42,773 bases of DNA from Bacteroidaceae bacterium (lineage in GTDB: Bacteria; Bacteroidota; Bacteroidia; Bacteroidales; Bacteroidaceae), in NCBI GenBank assembly GCA_017535725.1, contig JAFXTO010000050.1, forward strand, positions 1 through 42,773. The letters are read 5' to 3'. Positions 21,596-30,988 of the stretch are shown piece by piece. Below the pieces are notes generated by a model. That model searched no databases. It saw only the letters and a list, made by a program, of their open reading frames with translations, and was not told the DNA's origin. Both the position numbers and the translations under genes were made by a program. Within the stretch, counting starts at the first letter, position 1. Each line of letters starts with the position of its first letter.

Positions 21596-23824
21596 ATGAT
21601 TCAGACAGTTGTTAAGCGCGACGGACGCATCGTGGGCTTCAACGAAGAGAAAATAGTTGCAGCCATCCGTAAAGCCATGCTTCGTACAGACGAAGGTGAG
21701 GACGAACACCTCGTGCACCAGATTGCCGACCGCATTGCCATGCGTGGCAAGCCCCAGATGACCGTGGAGGAAATCCAGGACCTCGTGGAGCTGGAGCTCA
21801 TGAAGAGCGCCCGCAAGGATGTAGCTAAGATCTACATACAATACCGTAACCAGCGCAGCATTGCACGTAAGGCCAAGACGCGCGAGATGTTCCTTGAAAT
21901 CATCAACATCAAGAGCAACGACATCACGCGTGAGAATGCTAATATGAACGCGGACACGCCCGCAGGAATGATGATGAAGTTCGCCTCGGAGACTACCAAG
22001 CCTTTCGTGGACGACTACCTCCTGAGCGATGAGGTGCGCGAGGCCGTGAAGAAGAATTACCTCCATATCCACGATAAGGACTACTATCCCACCAAATCAC
22101 TGACTTGTGTACAGCATCCTCTGGATCATGTCCTTGAAGGAGGATATATGGCTGGACACGGTGAGAGTCGTCCCGCAAAACGCATTGAGACCGCCAGCGT
22201 CATGGCATGTATCAGCATGGAGACTGCGCAGAACGAGATGCACGGAGGACAGGCTATCCCCGCCTTTGATTTCTACCTCGCTCCTTATGTGCGCCTGACC
22301 TTCATCGAAGAAGTGAAGAAACTGGAAGAACTTTTCGCCGCCGACTACAGCCACCTGTATCAGATGACGCTTGATGACTTCCTCGTCAAGTCCTTGGATG
22401 GTCTCGAGGGCGAAGCCCGTGTCATCCAACATGCTGTCAACAAGACGGTGGGTCGCGTGCATCAGGCCATGGAGGCTTTTATCCACAACATGAACACCAT
22501 CCACAGCCGTGGTGGTAATCAGGTGGTCTTCTCCTCTATTAACTATGGTACGGACACGAGCGCTGAAGGCCGTTGCATCATCCGCGAGATACTGAACAGC
22601 ACCTACGAGGGAGTGGGTAGCGGCGTCACCGCCATCTTCCCCATCCAAATCTGGAAGAAGAAGCGCGGTGTCAGCTATCTCCCCACGGATCCCAACTACG
22701 ACCTCTATTGTCTTGCCTGCAAGGTCACGGCACGTCGTTTCTTCCCCAACTTCCTGAATCTCGACGCCAGCTACAACCAAGATCCCGATTGGCGTGAGGA
22801 CGACCCCAAACGCTATATTCACGAGGTGGCCACGATGGGTTGCCGTACCCGTGTCTTCGAGAATCGCTTTGGTCCCCGTACCAGTATCGGTCGCGGTAAT
22901 ATCAGTTTCTCCACCATCAATATCGTGAAGCTCGCCATTGAGTGCATGGGTATCAAGGATCAGGAACAGCGTATCGCCGCCTTCTTTGCCAAACTCGACA
23001 ACCTGCTTGAACTCACCGCCAAGCAGTTGCATGAGCGCTTCGAGTTCCAGAAGACCGCTTTCGTCAAGCAGTTCCCGCTACTGATGCACAGCCTCTGGGT
23101 AGGCTGCGAGAAATTGGGTCCCAACGACACCATCGAGAGCGTCATCAATCAGGGAACCTTGGGTATCGGCTTCATAGGACTGGCAGAATGCTTAGTGGCC
23201 CTCATCGGCAAGCATCATGGTGAAAGTGCAGAGGCCCAGCAACTGGGACTGAAGATTGTGACCTACATGCGCGACCGCATCAATGATTTCTGTGAGCGCT
23301 ACCAGCACAACTACAGCGTCCTTGCCACCCCGGCTGAAGGTCTCAGTGGCCGCTTCACGCGTGGCGACCAGAAGGAATTCGGCAAGCTGCCCGGCATCAC
23401 AGACCGCGAGTACTACACCAACTCCAACCACGTGCCTGTGTACTACAAATGCTCTGCCCGTCACAAGGCCGAGATAGAAGCTCCCTACCACAACCTCACT
23501 CGTGGCGGACACATTTTCTATGTCGAGATTGACGGTGATGCCACCCACAATCCTGAAGCCGTGATGAACATCGTGGATATGATGGATGCACTGAACATCG
23601 GTTATGGCAGCGTCAATCACACCCGTGTCCGCTGTATGGACTGCGGCTATGAGACCGCCGACCACATCGACGAATGCCCTCATTGCCACAGCACGAACCT
23701 TGACCGTTTGCAGCGTATCACTGGCTACCTCGTAGGTACCACCGACCGCTGGAATCGTGCCAAGCTGGCAGAACTCGACGACCGTGTCATCCACAACACC
23801 GATTACCTCCCCTTCCAGGAATAA
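21596..23824 (+). CDS. nrdD: Anaerobic (class III) ribonucleoside-triphosphate reductase
   Basis: NrdD reduces ribonucleotides to deoxyribonucleotides under anaerobic conditions using a glycyl radical. The 742-residue protein starts with an ATP-cone (IQTVVKRDGRIVGFNEEKI), which senses ATP/dATP. The C-terminal region has the zinc site CMDCGY ... CPHCHS and the glycyl radical motif RITGYLVGTTDRW. The radical is installed by NrdG, encoded 28 bases downstream. Confidence 0.96.
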   Translation: MIQTVVKRDGRIVGFNEEKIVAAIRKAMLRTDEGEDEHLVHQIADRIAMRGKPQMTVEEIQDLVELELMKSARKDVAKIYIQYRNQRSIARKAKTREMFLEIINIKSNDITRENANMNADTPAGMMMKFASETTKPFVDDYLLSDEVREAVKKNYLHIHDKDYYPTKSLTCVQHPLDHVLEGGYMAGHGESRPAKRIETASVMACISMETAQNEMHGGQAIPAFDFYLAPYVRLTFIEEVKKLEELFAADYSHLYQMTLDDFLVKSLDGLEGEARVIQHAVNKTVGRVHQAMEAFIHNMNTIHSRGGNQVVFSSINYGTDTSAEGRCIIREILNSTYEGVGSGVTAIFPIQIWKKKRGVSYLPTDPNYDLYCLACKVTARRFFPNFLNLDASYNQDPDWREDDPKRYIHEVATMGCRTRVFENRFGPRTSIGRGNISFSTINIVKLAIECMGIKDQEQRIAAFFAKLDNLLELTAKQLHERFEFQKTAFVKQFPLLMHSLWVGCEKLGPNDTIESVINQGTLGIGFIGLAECLVALIGKHHGESAEAQQLGLKIVTYMRDRINDFCERYQHNYSVLATPAEGLSGRFTRGDQKEFGKLPGITDREYYTNSNHVPVYYKCSARHKAEIEAPYHNLTRGGHIFYVEIDGDATHNPEAVMNIVDMMDALNIGYGSVNHTRVRCMDCGYETADHIDECPHCHSTNLDRLQRITGYLVGTTDRWNRAKLAELDDRVIHNTDYLPFQE

Positions 23825-23852
23825 GACCCATAGCTCTTTCATCAACGATATT

Positions 23853-24356
23853 ATGAGCATTCGTGTACTGAATATTATCGAAGACACCACGGTGGATGGT
23901 CCGGGGTTCCGGACATCCATTTACTGTGCCGGATGCCCTCACCACTGTCCGGGCTGTCACAACCCGCAGTCCTGGATGGCCGACGGGGGGCACGAGATGT
24001 CCGTGGAGGATATCATGGAGGTTATCGAGGCAGACCCCTTTGCCCATGTCACCTTCACTGGCGGCGACCCCATGCAACAGGCCGAGGGCTTCACGGAACT
24101 TGCACAGGCCATTCATCAGCGTACGAATAAAACTATTTGGTGTTACACTGGTTATACCTTTGAGAAACTCTTGAAGATGCCCGCCCAGCGTAGGTTGTTG
24201 GAGCACCTCGATGTCCTTGTGGACGGCCCTTACGTGGAAAACCAGAGAGACACGGAACTCCTTTTCCGGGGTTCTGCTAACCAGCGCCTCATCAATGTCC
24301 CGCGTAGTTTGGCGGCAGACAAGGTTGTCCTCTGGCAGCGCCCTTCATTTGCATAG
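23853..24356 (+). CDS. nrdG: Anaerobic ribonucleotide reductase activating protein
   Basis: This 167-residue radical SAM enzyme installs the glycyl radical on NrdD. The cluster motif is CPHHCPGC (CxxxCxxC) within YCAGCPHHCPGCHNPQSW, followed by the SAM-binding FTGGDPM. ATG 23853 gives MSIRVLNIIEDT, and earlier in-frame codons belong to the nrdD end. Confidence 0.95.
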   Translation: MSIRVLNIIEDTTVDGPGFRTSIYCAGCPHHCPGCHNPQSWMADGGHEMSVEDIMEVIEADPFAHVTFTGGDPMQQAEGFTELAQAIHQRTNKTIWCYTGYTFEKLLKMPAQRRLLEHLDVLVDGPYVENQRDTELLFRGSANQRLINVPRSLAADKVVLWQRPSFA

Positions 24357-24387
24357 AAACGGTCTTTTTAGAGTTATACGACTACTT

Positions 24388-24431
24388 GGAAACCTACGTC
24401 CGCAAGCCCTGATGGACGTAGGTTTCCTTTT
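24388..24431 (+). terminator. Strong intrinsic terminator after nrdG
   Basis: GGAAACCTACGTCC (24388-24401) and GGACGTAGGTTTCC (24414-24427) form a perfect 14-bp stem with a 12-base loop and are followed by TTTT. Confidence 0.9.
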
Positions 24432-24489
24432 CGATGCCTGTTTAATGATATTTAACAGGACGTAAGTGCAAGGTTGTTTATTTAATTGG

Positions 24490-24497
24490 TAACTTTG
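24490..24497 (+). promoter_or_regulatory. -7 box of the P5C dehydrogenase-hypD operon
   Basis: TAACTTTG fits TAnnTTTG, 41 bases before the ATG. No good TTTG box lies 19-21 bases upstream, so the promoter may need an activator. I see no other promoter before the hypD activase gene. Confidence 0.6.
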
Positions 24498-24537
24498 CGG
24501 CGCATTTCGTCAAAAACACAATAACTAACAGATCAAC

Positions 24538-26163
24538 ATGCGTAATTCCATCATTACCTTTCCCCTGCCGGCCAATGAGCCGGTGAAGAGTTATCTCGCA
24601 GGCTCCCCCGAACGCCTCGCACTCGAGGCAGAACTTGAACGCCAGTCAAACATCGTCGTCGATATACCTATCATCATTGGTGGTAAGGAAATCCGCACAG
24701 GCAACACCGGTACCGTGACCTGTCCGCACGACCACGACCACATCCTCGCCACCTACCACAAGGTCAGTGAGAAGGAAGTACAGCTGGCTATCGAGACTGC
24801 GATGAAGGCGTGGGAAGAATGGTCGAAGACAGACTGGACCGTACGTGCAGGTATCGTCATGAAGATGGCGGAACTGTTGGCCACGAAGTATCGTCCCATC
24901 ATGAATGCAGCCTGCATGCTTGGACAGAGCAAGAACATCTATCAGGCAGAAATCGATTCGGCCTGTGAGACCATCGACTTCTTCAGATACAATGTCCATT
25001 ATGCTTCAAAGATCTATGCCATGCAGCCCAAGGACGGTGCTGGTAATATCAACCACACGGAGTACCGTCCTCTGGAAGGTTTCGTGCTGGCCGTGACACC
25101 TTTCAACTTTACGTCCATCGCCTCCAACCTCTGCATGACACCCGTGCTGATGGGTAACGTGGCTGTCTGGAAACCTTCCACCACCGCCCTGCTCTCTAAC
25201 TATTACCTGATGCAGCTCTACAAGGAAGCCGGGCTGCCCGATGGTGTCATCAATTTCTTGCCGGGTAGTGGTGCATTGATTGGCAAGGTTTGCACGGAAA
25301 GCAAGTACTTTGCCGGCATCCATTTCACCGGATCGACCGCCACCTTCAAGAGCCTGTGGAGTCAGGCCTGCTCGAATCTTGACCGCTACATCTCCTATCC
25401 GCGTCTGGTGGGTGAGACGGGTGGCAAGGACTTCATCTTTGTGCATCCCTCTGCTGACCCGAAAGCCGTGGCTACGGCAGCCTTTTGCGGAGCCTTTGAG
25501 TTCCAGGGACAGAAGTGCTCTGCAGCCAGCCGTATGTATATCCCGAAGAGTCTCTGGGCTGGTGTCTTGGAAGACATGAAGCGCATGGCCGCAGAAATCA
25601 AAATGGGCGACGTCCGTAATCCAATGAACTTTGTCAACGCCGTCATCGATGAGGCCAGCTTTGACAAGTGCAAGAGCTATATTGACTTCGCGGAAGCAGC
25701 CACAGATGCAAAGGTGGTGTTAGGAGGTACTTGTGACAAGAGTGTTGGCTGGTTCGTGGAACCCACGGTTATCGAGACCACCAATCCACACTTCAAGTCG
25801 ATGGAAGAGGAAATCTTCGGTCCCATCATCACGGTCTATCCCTACGACGATGATAAGGTGGAAGAGACTGCTACCTTCTGCGACGAGACCTCGCCCTACG
25901 GCCTCACAGGCGCAGTCTTCGGTCGCGACCGTCTGGCCGTGGAGAAGATTGCCGACAAGCTGGCCTACGCAGCAGGAAACTTCTACATCAATGACAAGCC
26001 GACAGGTGCTGTAGTAGGTATGCAACCCTTTGGAGGAGCACGTGCCAGTGGCACCAACGACAAGGCAGGCGGCGAGTTCAACCTTATCCGTTGGATTATC
26101 CCGAGGGTCATCAAGGAAACACTTGTAAGTCCCACAGACTATAGGTACACCTATATGAAATGA
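24538..26163 (+). CDS. 1-Pyrroline-5-carboxylate dehydrogenase (L-glutamate gamma-semialdehyde dehydrogenase)
   Basis: The enzyme oxidises P5C/glutamate semialdehyde to glutamate with NAD. At 541 residues it resembles the ALDH4-type single-function enzymes rather than the P5CDH half of PutA. The catalytic cysteine is C327 in FQGQKCSAA and the general base E293 in VGETGGKDF; WKPSTTA and NFYINDKPTGA are family motifs. No proline dehydrogenase is present in the window, but HypD encoded downstream produces P5C from hydroxyproline, which explains its place here. The stop overlaps the next start (ATGA). Confidence 0.93.
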   Translation: MRNSIITFPLPANEPVKSYLAGSPERLALEAELERQSNIVVDIPIIIGGKEIRTGNTGTVTCPHDHDHILATYHKVSEKEVQLAIETAMKAWEEWSKTDWTVRAGIVMKMAELLATKYRPIMNAACMLGQSKNIYQAEIDSACETIDFFRYNVHYASKIYAMQPKDGAGNINHTEYRPLEGFVLAVTPFNFTSIASNLCMTPVLMGNVAVWKPSTTALLSNYYLMQLYKEAGLPDGVINFLPGSGALIGKVCTESKYFAGIHFTGSTATFKSLWSQACSNLDRYISYPRLVGETGGKDFIFVHPSADPKAVATAAFCGAFEFQGQKCSAASRMYIPKSLWAGVLEDMKRMAAEIKMGDVRNPMNFVNAVIDEASFDKCKSYIDFAEAATDAKVVLGGTCDKSVGWFVEPTVIETTNPHFKSMEEEIFGPIITVYPYDDDKVEETATFCDETSPYGLTGAVFGRDRLAVEKIADKLAYAAGNFYINDKPTGAVVGMQPFGGARASGTNDKAGGEFNLIRWIIPRVIKETLVSPTDYRYTYMK

Positions 26164-27041
26164 AGACCCACCCCATGAAGAAGCAACTCTTAACCCTTAT
26201 ATGCTTTGTTGGTCTCATGGCCGCATGCAATCAGTCCGCACAACATTCCACTCCCCTCTCTAATGAAGTGGCCAGGGAGGGGCTGGGGGATGGGTCTATC
26301 CCTGAGTGTATTGTGTCTTCCGTCCCCGACTCTTTAGGGTTGGACTCCTTCTATGTGAAGTATGTGGATGTGAATGGGTTGCCGCTGGTGTCGTCATGGA
26401 GGGTGCCAGACTCCGCTTTTGTGGCAGCACACAGGACGCTCTATGCCATGACCTGTATGTTGAAGCCCGAAGTGCTGGATGCCATGATCAAAGCCAACGC
26501 CCGCGTAGCTATCATGGCTCGCTATGAGGGCACCACCGACCTGCCAGAGCACCATTACCTCATCAACGACACCGCCCTGAACTGGGATTTACGCGCGAGA
26601 GGTCTTGGAGGCACTATTGAAGAACCGCTGACAAGTTGTGCGGAGGAGAATGTGCTGGCATACCAGATAGACAAATACCATGCCGAGGATATCCTCATCC
26701 ATGAATTTGCCCACGCCATCCACTGCATCGGGCTGATGATAGCAGAACCTGATTTCGATGGACGGCTACAGCAACTCTATGAGAATGCCAAAGACCGTGG
26801 CATTCTCGAAGGCACCTACCGCATCACCGACCACATGGAATATTTCGCAGAGGCGGTGCAGGATTGGTTCAATGTCAATGCCGAGATGCCCTATGCCGAT
26901 GGTAAACATAACTGGTGTAACACCCGTGAAGAGCTGAAGGTATATGACCCTGACCTCTATGCCCTCCTCGCAGAGTACTTCCCCGAAACGGATGTGCAAA
27001 TCAGCAAACATAAAAAAGTCAACAACTGCCATAAACCATAA
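26160..27041 (+). CDS. Lipoprotein with gluzincin-type metallopeptidase motif
   Basis: The 293-residue protein has a lipoprotein signal with the lipobox cysteine C23 (GLMAAC) and is probably attached to the outer membrane. The zinc motif HEFAH (181-185, in ILIHEFAHAIH) is followed by a likely third ligand E227 or E231 in HMEYFAEAVQDWF, with TSCAEENVLAY before it. I recognise the general type but not a named family. It overlaps the P5C dehydrogenase stop by four bases. ATG 26175 is an alternative start. Residues about 31-44 are coded by a palindromic, C/G-rich stretch that may be repeat-derived. A role in breaking down proline-rich protein is inferred from context only. Confidence 0.75.
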   Translation: MKTHPMKKQLLTLICFVGLMAACNQSAQHSTPLSNEVAREGLGDGSIPECIVSSVPDSLGLDSFYVKYVDVNGLPLVSSWRVPDSAFVAAHRTLYAMTCMLKPEVLDAMIKANARVAIMARYEGTTDLPEHHYLINDTALNWDLRARGLGGTIEEPLTSCAEENVLAYQIDKYHAEDILIHEFAHAIHCIGLMIAEPDFDGRLQQLYENAKDRGILEGTYRITDHMEYFAEAVQDWFNVNAEMPYADGKHNWCNTREELKVYDPDLYALLAEYFPETDVQISKHKKVNNCHKP

Positions 27042-27043
27042 TT

Positions 27044-27103
27044 CCTCATTGGTCTTATGGGTTCCATAAGCCTCATGGGTCTCATAAGCCTCATAAGCCC
27101 ATT
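27044..27103. repeat. CTCATAAGC-type repeat between peptidase genes
   Basis: Short degenerate units (CTTATGGG, CCATAAGC, CTCATGGG, CTCATAAGC twice) fill the 68-base spacer. This family differs from the trp-spacer repeats. Confidence 0.75.
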
Positions 27104-27109
27104 CACCCC

Positions 27110-28507
27110 ATGCAAATCAGTAAAGAATCCTATATCCGTCGCCGTGCCCGCTTGAAGAAAGACCTCGGTAGTGGCCTGTTGCTTTTTCTCGGCAACGCCG
27201 AGGTGGGCATGAACTATGCCGACAACACCTATAAGTTCCGTCAGGACTCCACGTTCCTGTATTTCTTTGGCCTTGATAACCCAGATCTCGCCGCACTCAT
27301 TGATATTGATGAAGACAAGGAAATCGTCTTCGGAAACGAGCTGACCATTGATGATATCGTATGGACAGGCACGCTACCAACGTTGAAGGAACGTGCCAGC
27401 GCTTTCGGACTTACCGACACCCGTCCCATGAACGAGCTGAAGAACTACCTCGATAAAGCCCGTGGTAAGGGGCAAACCATCCATTTCCTGCCACCTTACC
27501 GTGGTGACCACCGTGTATGGTTGTGGGAACTCTTAGGGGTGGAGCCTGCGGCACAAGCATCGCGCGCGAGTGTCTTTTTTATTAAAGCCATCGTAGCACA
27601 GCGCAACCACAAGGATCTGGAGGAGATCGCTCTCATAGAGGAGTCCGTAGACTTGAGCACAGAGATGCATCTTGCAGCCTATCGCACCGTGCGGCCGGGT
27701 TGCCATGAATCCGAGGTTGCTGCTGCCGTGGAAGAGGTGGCTTGTCGCCACGGCAACGCTCTTGCTTTCCCGACGATAGCTACCGTTCAGGGACAGGTGT
27801 TGCACAACCACGGGTTCATCCATGAACTGAAGGAAGGCGACATCTTCCTACTCGATGCTGGCGCCGAGACGAAGTCGCACTATGCAGGAGACTTGTCTTC
27901 CTCAATGCCCGTAGGAGATTGTTTCACTGAGCGTAAGAAGACCATCTACGAGATTCACCTCGCCTCGTTTCAGGCGGCTGTGGACACGCTGGCCGTGGGG
28001 ATTCCTTTCCGCGATGCCCATATTGCAGCAGCCACCAAGATTTGCGAAGGCATGAGAGCCCTCGGATTGATGAAGGGAGACCCTGCTGAGGCCGCCCGCA
28101 TCGGAGCATACGCTCTCTTCTTTCCCTGCGGCCTTGGGCACATGATGGGATTGGATGTCCATGACATGGAGAACCTCGGCGAACAGTATGTCGGTTACCT
28201 CGACGGCGACAAGAAGAGTACACAGTTCGGTTTCAAGAGTCTGCGTCTGGCACGTCCTTTGGAACCAGGTTTCGTCTTCACCGTGGAACCCGGTATCTAC
28301 TTTATCCCTGAGCTGATGGACAAATGGCAGGCAGAACACCAGTTCACCGACTTTATCTGCTACGACAAACTCGGTCCTTGGCGCGACTTCACCGGTCTTC
28401 GCAACGAACTCAACTATGCTGTATTCCCAGATGGAAGCGTTCGGCAGCTGGGACATATCAAAAAGCCGATGACTGTAGAGGAAGTCTATCAAGCAAAAAG
28501 ACCCTAA
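27110..28507 (+). CDS. pepP: Xaa-Pro aminopeptidase (M24B)
   Basis: The enzyme removes the N-terminal residue from peptides with proline in position two. The 465-residue protein has a creatinase-like N-terminal domain and a pita-bread catalytic domain with the five metal ligands in DAGAETKSHYAGD (two Asp), HMMGLDVHD (His), EPGIYF (Glu) and GLRNELNYAV (Glu). There is no signal peptide, so it acts in the cytoplasm on imported peptides. In this operon it would liberate (hydroxy)proline-containing products for HypD; activity on hydroxyproline peptides is inferred. Confidence 0.93.
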   Translation: MQISKESYIRRRARLKKDLGSGLLLFLGNAEVGMNYADNTYKFRQDSTFLYFFGLDNPDLAALIDIDEDKEIVFGNELTIDDIVWTGTLPTLKERASAFGLTDTRPMNELKNYLDKARGKGQTIHFLPPYRGDHRVWLWELLGVEPAAQASRASVFFIKAIVAQRNHKDLEEIALIEESVDLSTEMHLAAYRTVRPGCHESEVAAAVEEVACRHGNALAFPTIATVQGQVLHNHGFIHELKEGDIFLLDAGAETKSHYAGDLSSSMPVGDCFTERKKTIYEIHLASFQAAVDTLAVGIPFRDAHIAAATKICEGMRALGLMKGDPAEAARIGAYALFFPCGLGHMMGLDVHDMENLGEQYVGYLDGDKKSTQFGFKSLRLARPLEPGFVFTVEPGIYFIPELMDKWQAEHQFTDFICYDKLGPWRDFTGLRNELNYAVFPDGSVRQLGHIKKPMTVEEVYQAKRP

Positions 28508-28520
28508 AATTCCAAAAGAA

Positions 28521-28566
28521 CTTAGGACTACCTAGGAAATCCTAGGGCCACTTAGGAAATTCTAGT
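28521..28566. repeat. CCTAGGAAAT-type repeat before hypD
   Basis: Units such as CTTAGGA, CCTAGGAAAT, CCTAGGG and CTTAGGAAAT follow each other; CCTAGG is itself palindromic. This is another distinct spacer repeat family. Confidence 0.75.
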
Positions 28567-28588
28567 TTATCTATAAAAAATCCCCAAG

Positions 28589-30988
28589 ATGAATTTCACT
28601 ATTAAGAACCCCGCCAACGAAGGCGGTATGAACGAGAGAATAAAAAGGTTGCGGCAGGAAAACTTCGATACGCCGACCACGCTCAGCATTGAGCGTGCAC
28701 TCATTGAGACGGAGTTTTACAAGCAGTACTATGGCACGATGCCTATCGCTGTGTTGCGAGCGCGCAACTTCTATGAAATCTGCAAGAAGAAGACTATCTA
28801 TATTGGTAAGGATGAACTGATTGTAGGCGAACGTGGCCCTGTGCCCAAGGCTGTGCCCACCTTCCCCGAACTGACCTGCCACAGTGTGGAAGACTTGCAT
28901 ACCTTGGATACCCGTGAATTGCAAAGCTACCATATCTCTCAGGAGGACATCGACACCTACGAGCGGGAGGTCATCCCTTACTGGGCAGGAAAGACTCAGC
29001 GCGAGCGCATCTTCAACCATGTTTCGAAGGAGTGGGAAGAAGCCTATCATGCAGGTGTCTTTACGGAATTCATGGAGCAGCGTGCCGCGGGACATACTGC
29101 CATGGACGGTAAGATGTACCACGAAGGTCTTCTGGACGTGAAAGCCCGCATCGAATCAAAGATAAAGAGTCTGGACTTCATCTACGATCCCGAAGCCACC
29201 GACAAACAACAGGAATTGGAGGCTATGGCCATTTCCTGTGAAGCTGCTATCCTTTTTGCCGAGAGACATGCTGAGTTGGCAGAGCAACTTGCCTCCAAAG
29301 AAACGGATCCACAGCGCCAGAAAGAATTATTGAAGATAGCTTCCGTCTGTCATCATGTTCCAGCTCATGCTCCTCGTGACCTTTGGGAAGCCATACAAAT
29401 GTACTGGTTCGTACACCTTGGCACCGTGACCGAGCTGAATGGTTGGGACAGCATGAACCCAGGCCATCTTGACCAGCACCTCTTCCCCTTCTATCAAAAA
29501 GGTCTTGAAGAAGGTACGCTGACGCGTGACAAGGCCAAGGAACTCATCTCCTGCCTCTGGATAAAGTTCAACAACCAACCAGCCCCCCCGAAGGTGGGCA
29601 TCACGGCCCTCGAAAGCGGCACTTACAACGACTTCACCAATATCAATATTGGAGGCGTAGACCGTGAAGGCAATAGTGCTGCTAATGAGATTTCCTACAT
29701 GATTCTGGAAATTCAGGAAGAACTACACGAGTTACAGCCGGGGCTCAGCATTCATATTGCAGAGAATACGCCCGATGACTTCCTGCTTGCTGGCATCAAG
29801 GTCATCCGTCAGGGGCATGGCTATCCTTCCGTTTTCAATCCAGACACGTATGTCAAAGAGATGACTCGTGCAGGCAAGACTTTGGAGGATGCCCGTGAGG
29901 GAGGCTGTTCCGGTTGCATCGAGGTGGGTGCATTCGGTAAGGAAGCTTACCTGCTGACAGGCTACCTCAACACCCCAAAGATCTTGGAGATTACGCTCAA
30001 CAACGGCATTGACCCGGAGACGGGAAAGAAACTTGGATTGGAAACAGGGAATCCGTGTGATTTCAAGAGCTTTGAGGATTTATATGAGGCCTGGCACAAG
30101 CAGATGGTGTACTTCGTGAACCTGAAGCTCAGCGTGAACAACTACATCGAACGCATGTTCTCCCTCTATGCCCCCGCGACCTTCCTCAGTCTTTATATCG
30201 ACGACTGCATCGAGAAAGGTAAGGACTATTACAGCGGCGGTGCGCGGTATAACACCACTTACATCCAGTGTACTGGCCTTGGTACCATCACCGACTGCTT
30301 CACCACCCTCAAGAAACATGTCTTTGAAGACAAGAAATATCCCATGGAGAAGATATTGGAGGCGTGTAAGAACAACTGGGAAAATGAGGAGGTCATGCGT
30401 CAATATATCCGTAACCACACGCCCTTCTTTGGTAATGATGACAAGTATGCTGACGACATAGCCGTACGCGTCTACGATGACTTGGTGAAGGCTATTGAGG
30501 GACGTCCGAACACCCGTGGCGGTCAGACTCACCTGAACATGCTTTCCACAACGTGCCATAATTACTTCGGTTCGGTCTGTGGCGCTACTCCCAACGGTCG
30601 TTTCGCCCACTTTGCTATCTCGGATGGCACCTCTCCTGCTCACGGCAGCGACAGTCACGGCCCTACCGCCGTTATCAAGTCCTTGGGCAAGCTCGATCAG
30701 ACGAAGAGTGGAGGTACATTGCTGAATGTTCGTTTTGTACCAGCTCTGCTGAGGCGTGAAGAGGATATGTGTAAGCTTGGGCATCTCATACGGACTTACT
30801 TCCGCCACGGAGGGCATCATATCCAGTTCAATATTGTGGATACGGCAACCCTGCTTGATGCCCAGCAACACCCGGATCAGTACCGTGACCTCCTTGTCCG
30901 TGTAGCAGGCTACTCTGACTACTTCAACGACATGACCGAGCAGCTGCAAAACGAAATCATCGCCCGTACAGAGAACGAAGAGGTATGA
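28589..30988 (+). CDS. hypD: trans-4-Hydroxy-L-proline dehydratase (glycyl radical enzyme)
   Basis: HypD removes water from trans-4-hydroxy-L-proline to give 1-pyrroline-5-carboxylate. The glycyl radical motif RVAGYSDYF puts the radical on G774 and the thiyl cysteine is C443 in SGCIEVGAFGKEAY, with E445 two residues on. The active-site residues I recall for the Clostridioides difficile enzyme (H160, D278, S334, F340, C434, E436, Y450, T645, G765) all occur here at a constant shift of nine: H169, D287, S343, F349, C443, E445, Y459, T654, G774. This excludes pyruvate formate-lyase and glycerol or choline enzymes. The start is ATG 28589 or ATG 28628 (MNERIKRLRQ). Confidence 0.95.
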   Translation: MNFTIKNPANEGGMNERIKRLRQENFDTPTTLSIERALIETEFYKQYYGTMPIAVLRARNFYEICKKKTIYIGKDELIVGERGPVPKAVPTFPELTCHSVEDLHTLDTRELQSYHISQEDIDTYEREVIPYWAGKTQRERIFNHVSKEWEEAYHAGVFTEFMEQRAAGHTAMDGKMYHEGLLDVKARIESKIKSLDFIYDPEATDKQQELEAMAISCEAAILFAERHAELAEQLASKETDPQRQKELLKIASVCHHVPAHAPRDLWEAIQMYWFVHLGTVTELNGWDSMNPGHLDQHLFPFYQKGLEEGTLTRDKAKELISCLWIKFNNQPAPPKVGITALESGTYNDFTNINIGGVDREGNSAANEISYMILEIQEELHELQPGLSIHIAENTPDDFLLAGIKVIRQGHGYPSVFNPDTYVKEMTRAGKTLEDAREGGCSGCIEVGAFGKEAYLLTGYLNTPKILEITLNNGIDPETGKKLGLETGNPCDFKSFEDLYEAWHKQMVYFVNLKLSVNNYIERMFSLYAPATFLSLYIDDCIEKGKDYYSGGARYNTTYIQCTGLGTITDCFTTLKKHVFEDKKYPMEKILEACKNNWENEEVMRQYIRNHTPFFGNDDKYADDIAVRVYDDLVKAIEGRPNTRGGQTHLNMLSTTCHNYFGSVCGATPNGRFAHFAISDGTSPAHGSDSHGPTAVIKSLGKLDQTKSGGTLLNVRFVPALLRREEDMCKLGHLIRTYFRHGGHHIQFNIVDTATLLDAQQHPDQYRDLLVRVAGYSDYFNDMTEQLQNEIIARTENEEV

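Noticed and set aside
28589-30988. Pyruvate formate-lyase as identity of the glycyl radical enzyme
   Set aside because: The paired cysteines of PFL are absent, and all nine HypD active-site positions I recall are present at a constant offset.
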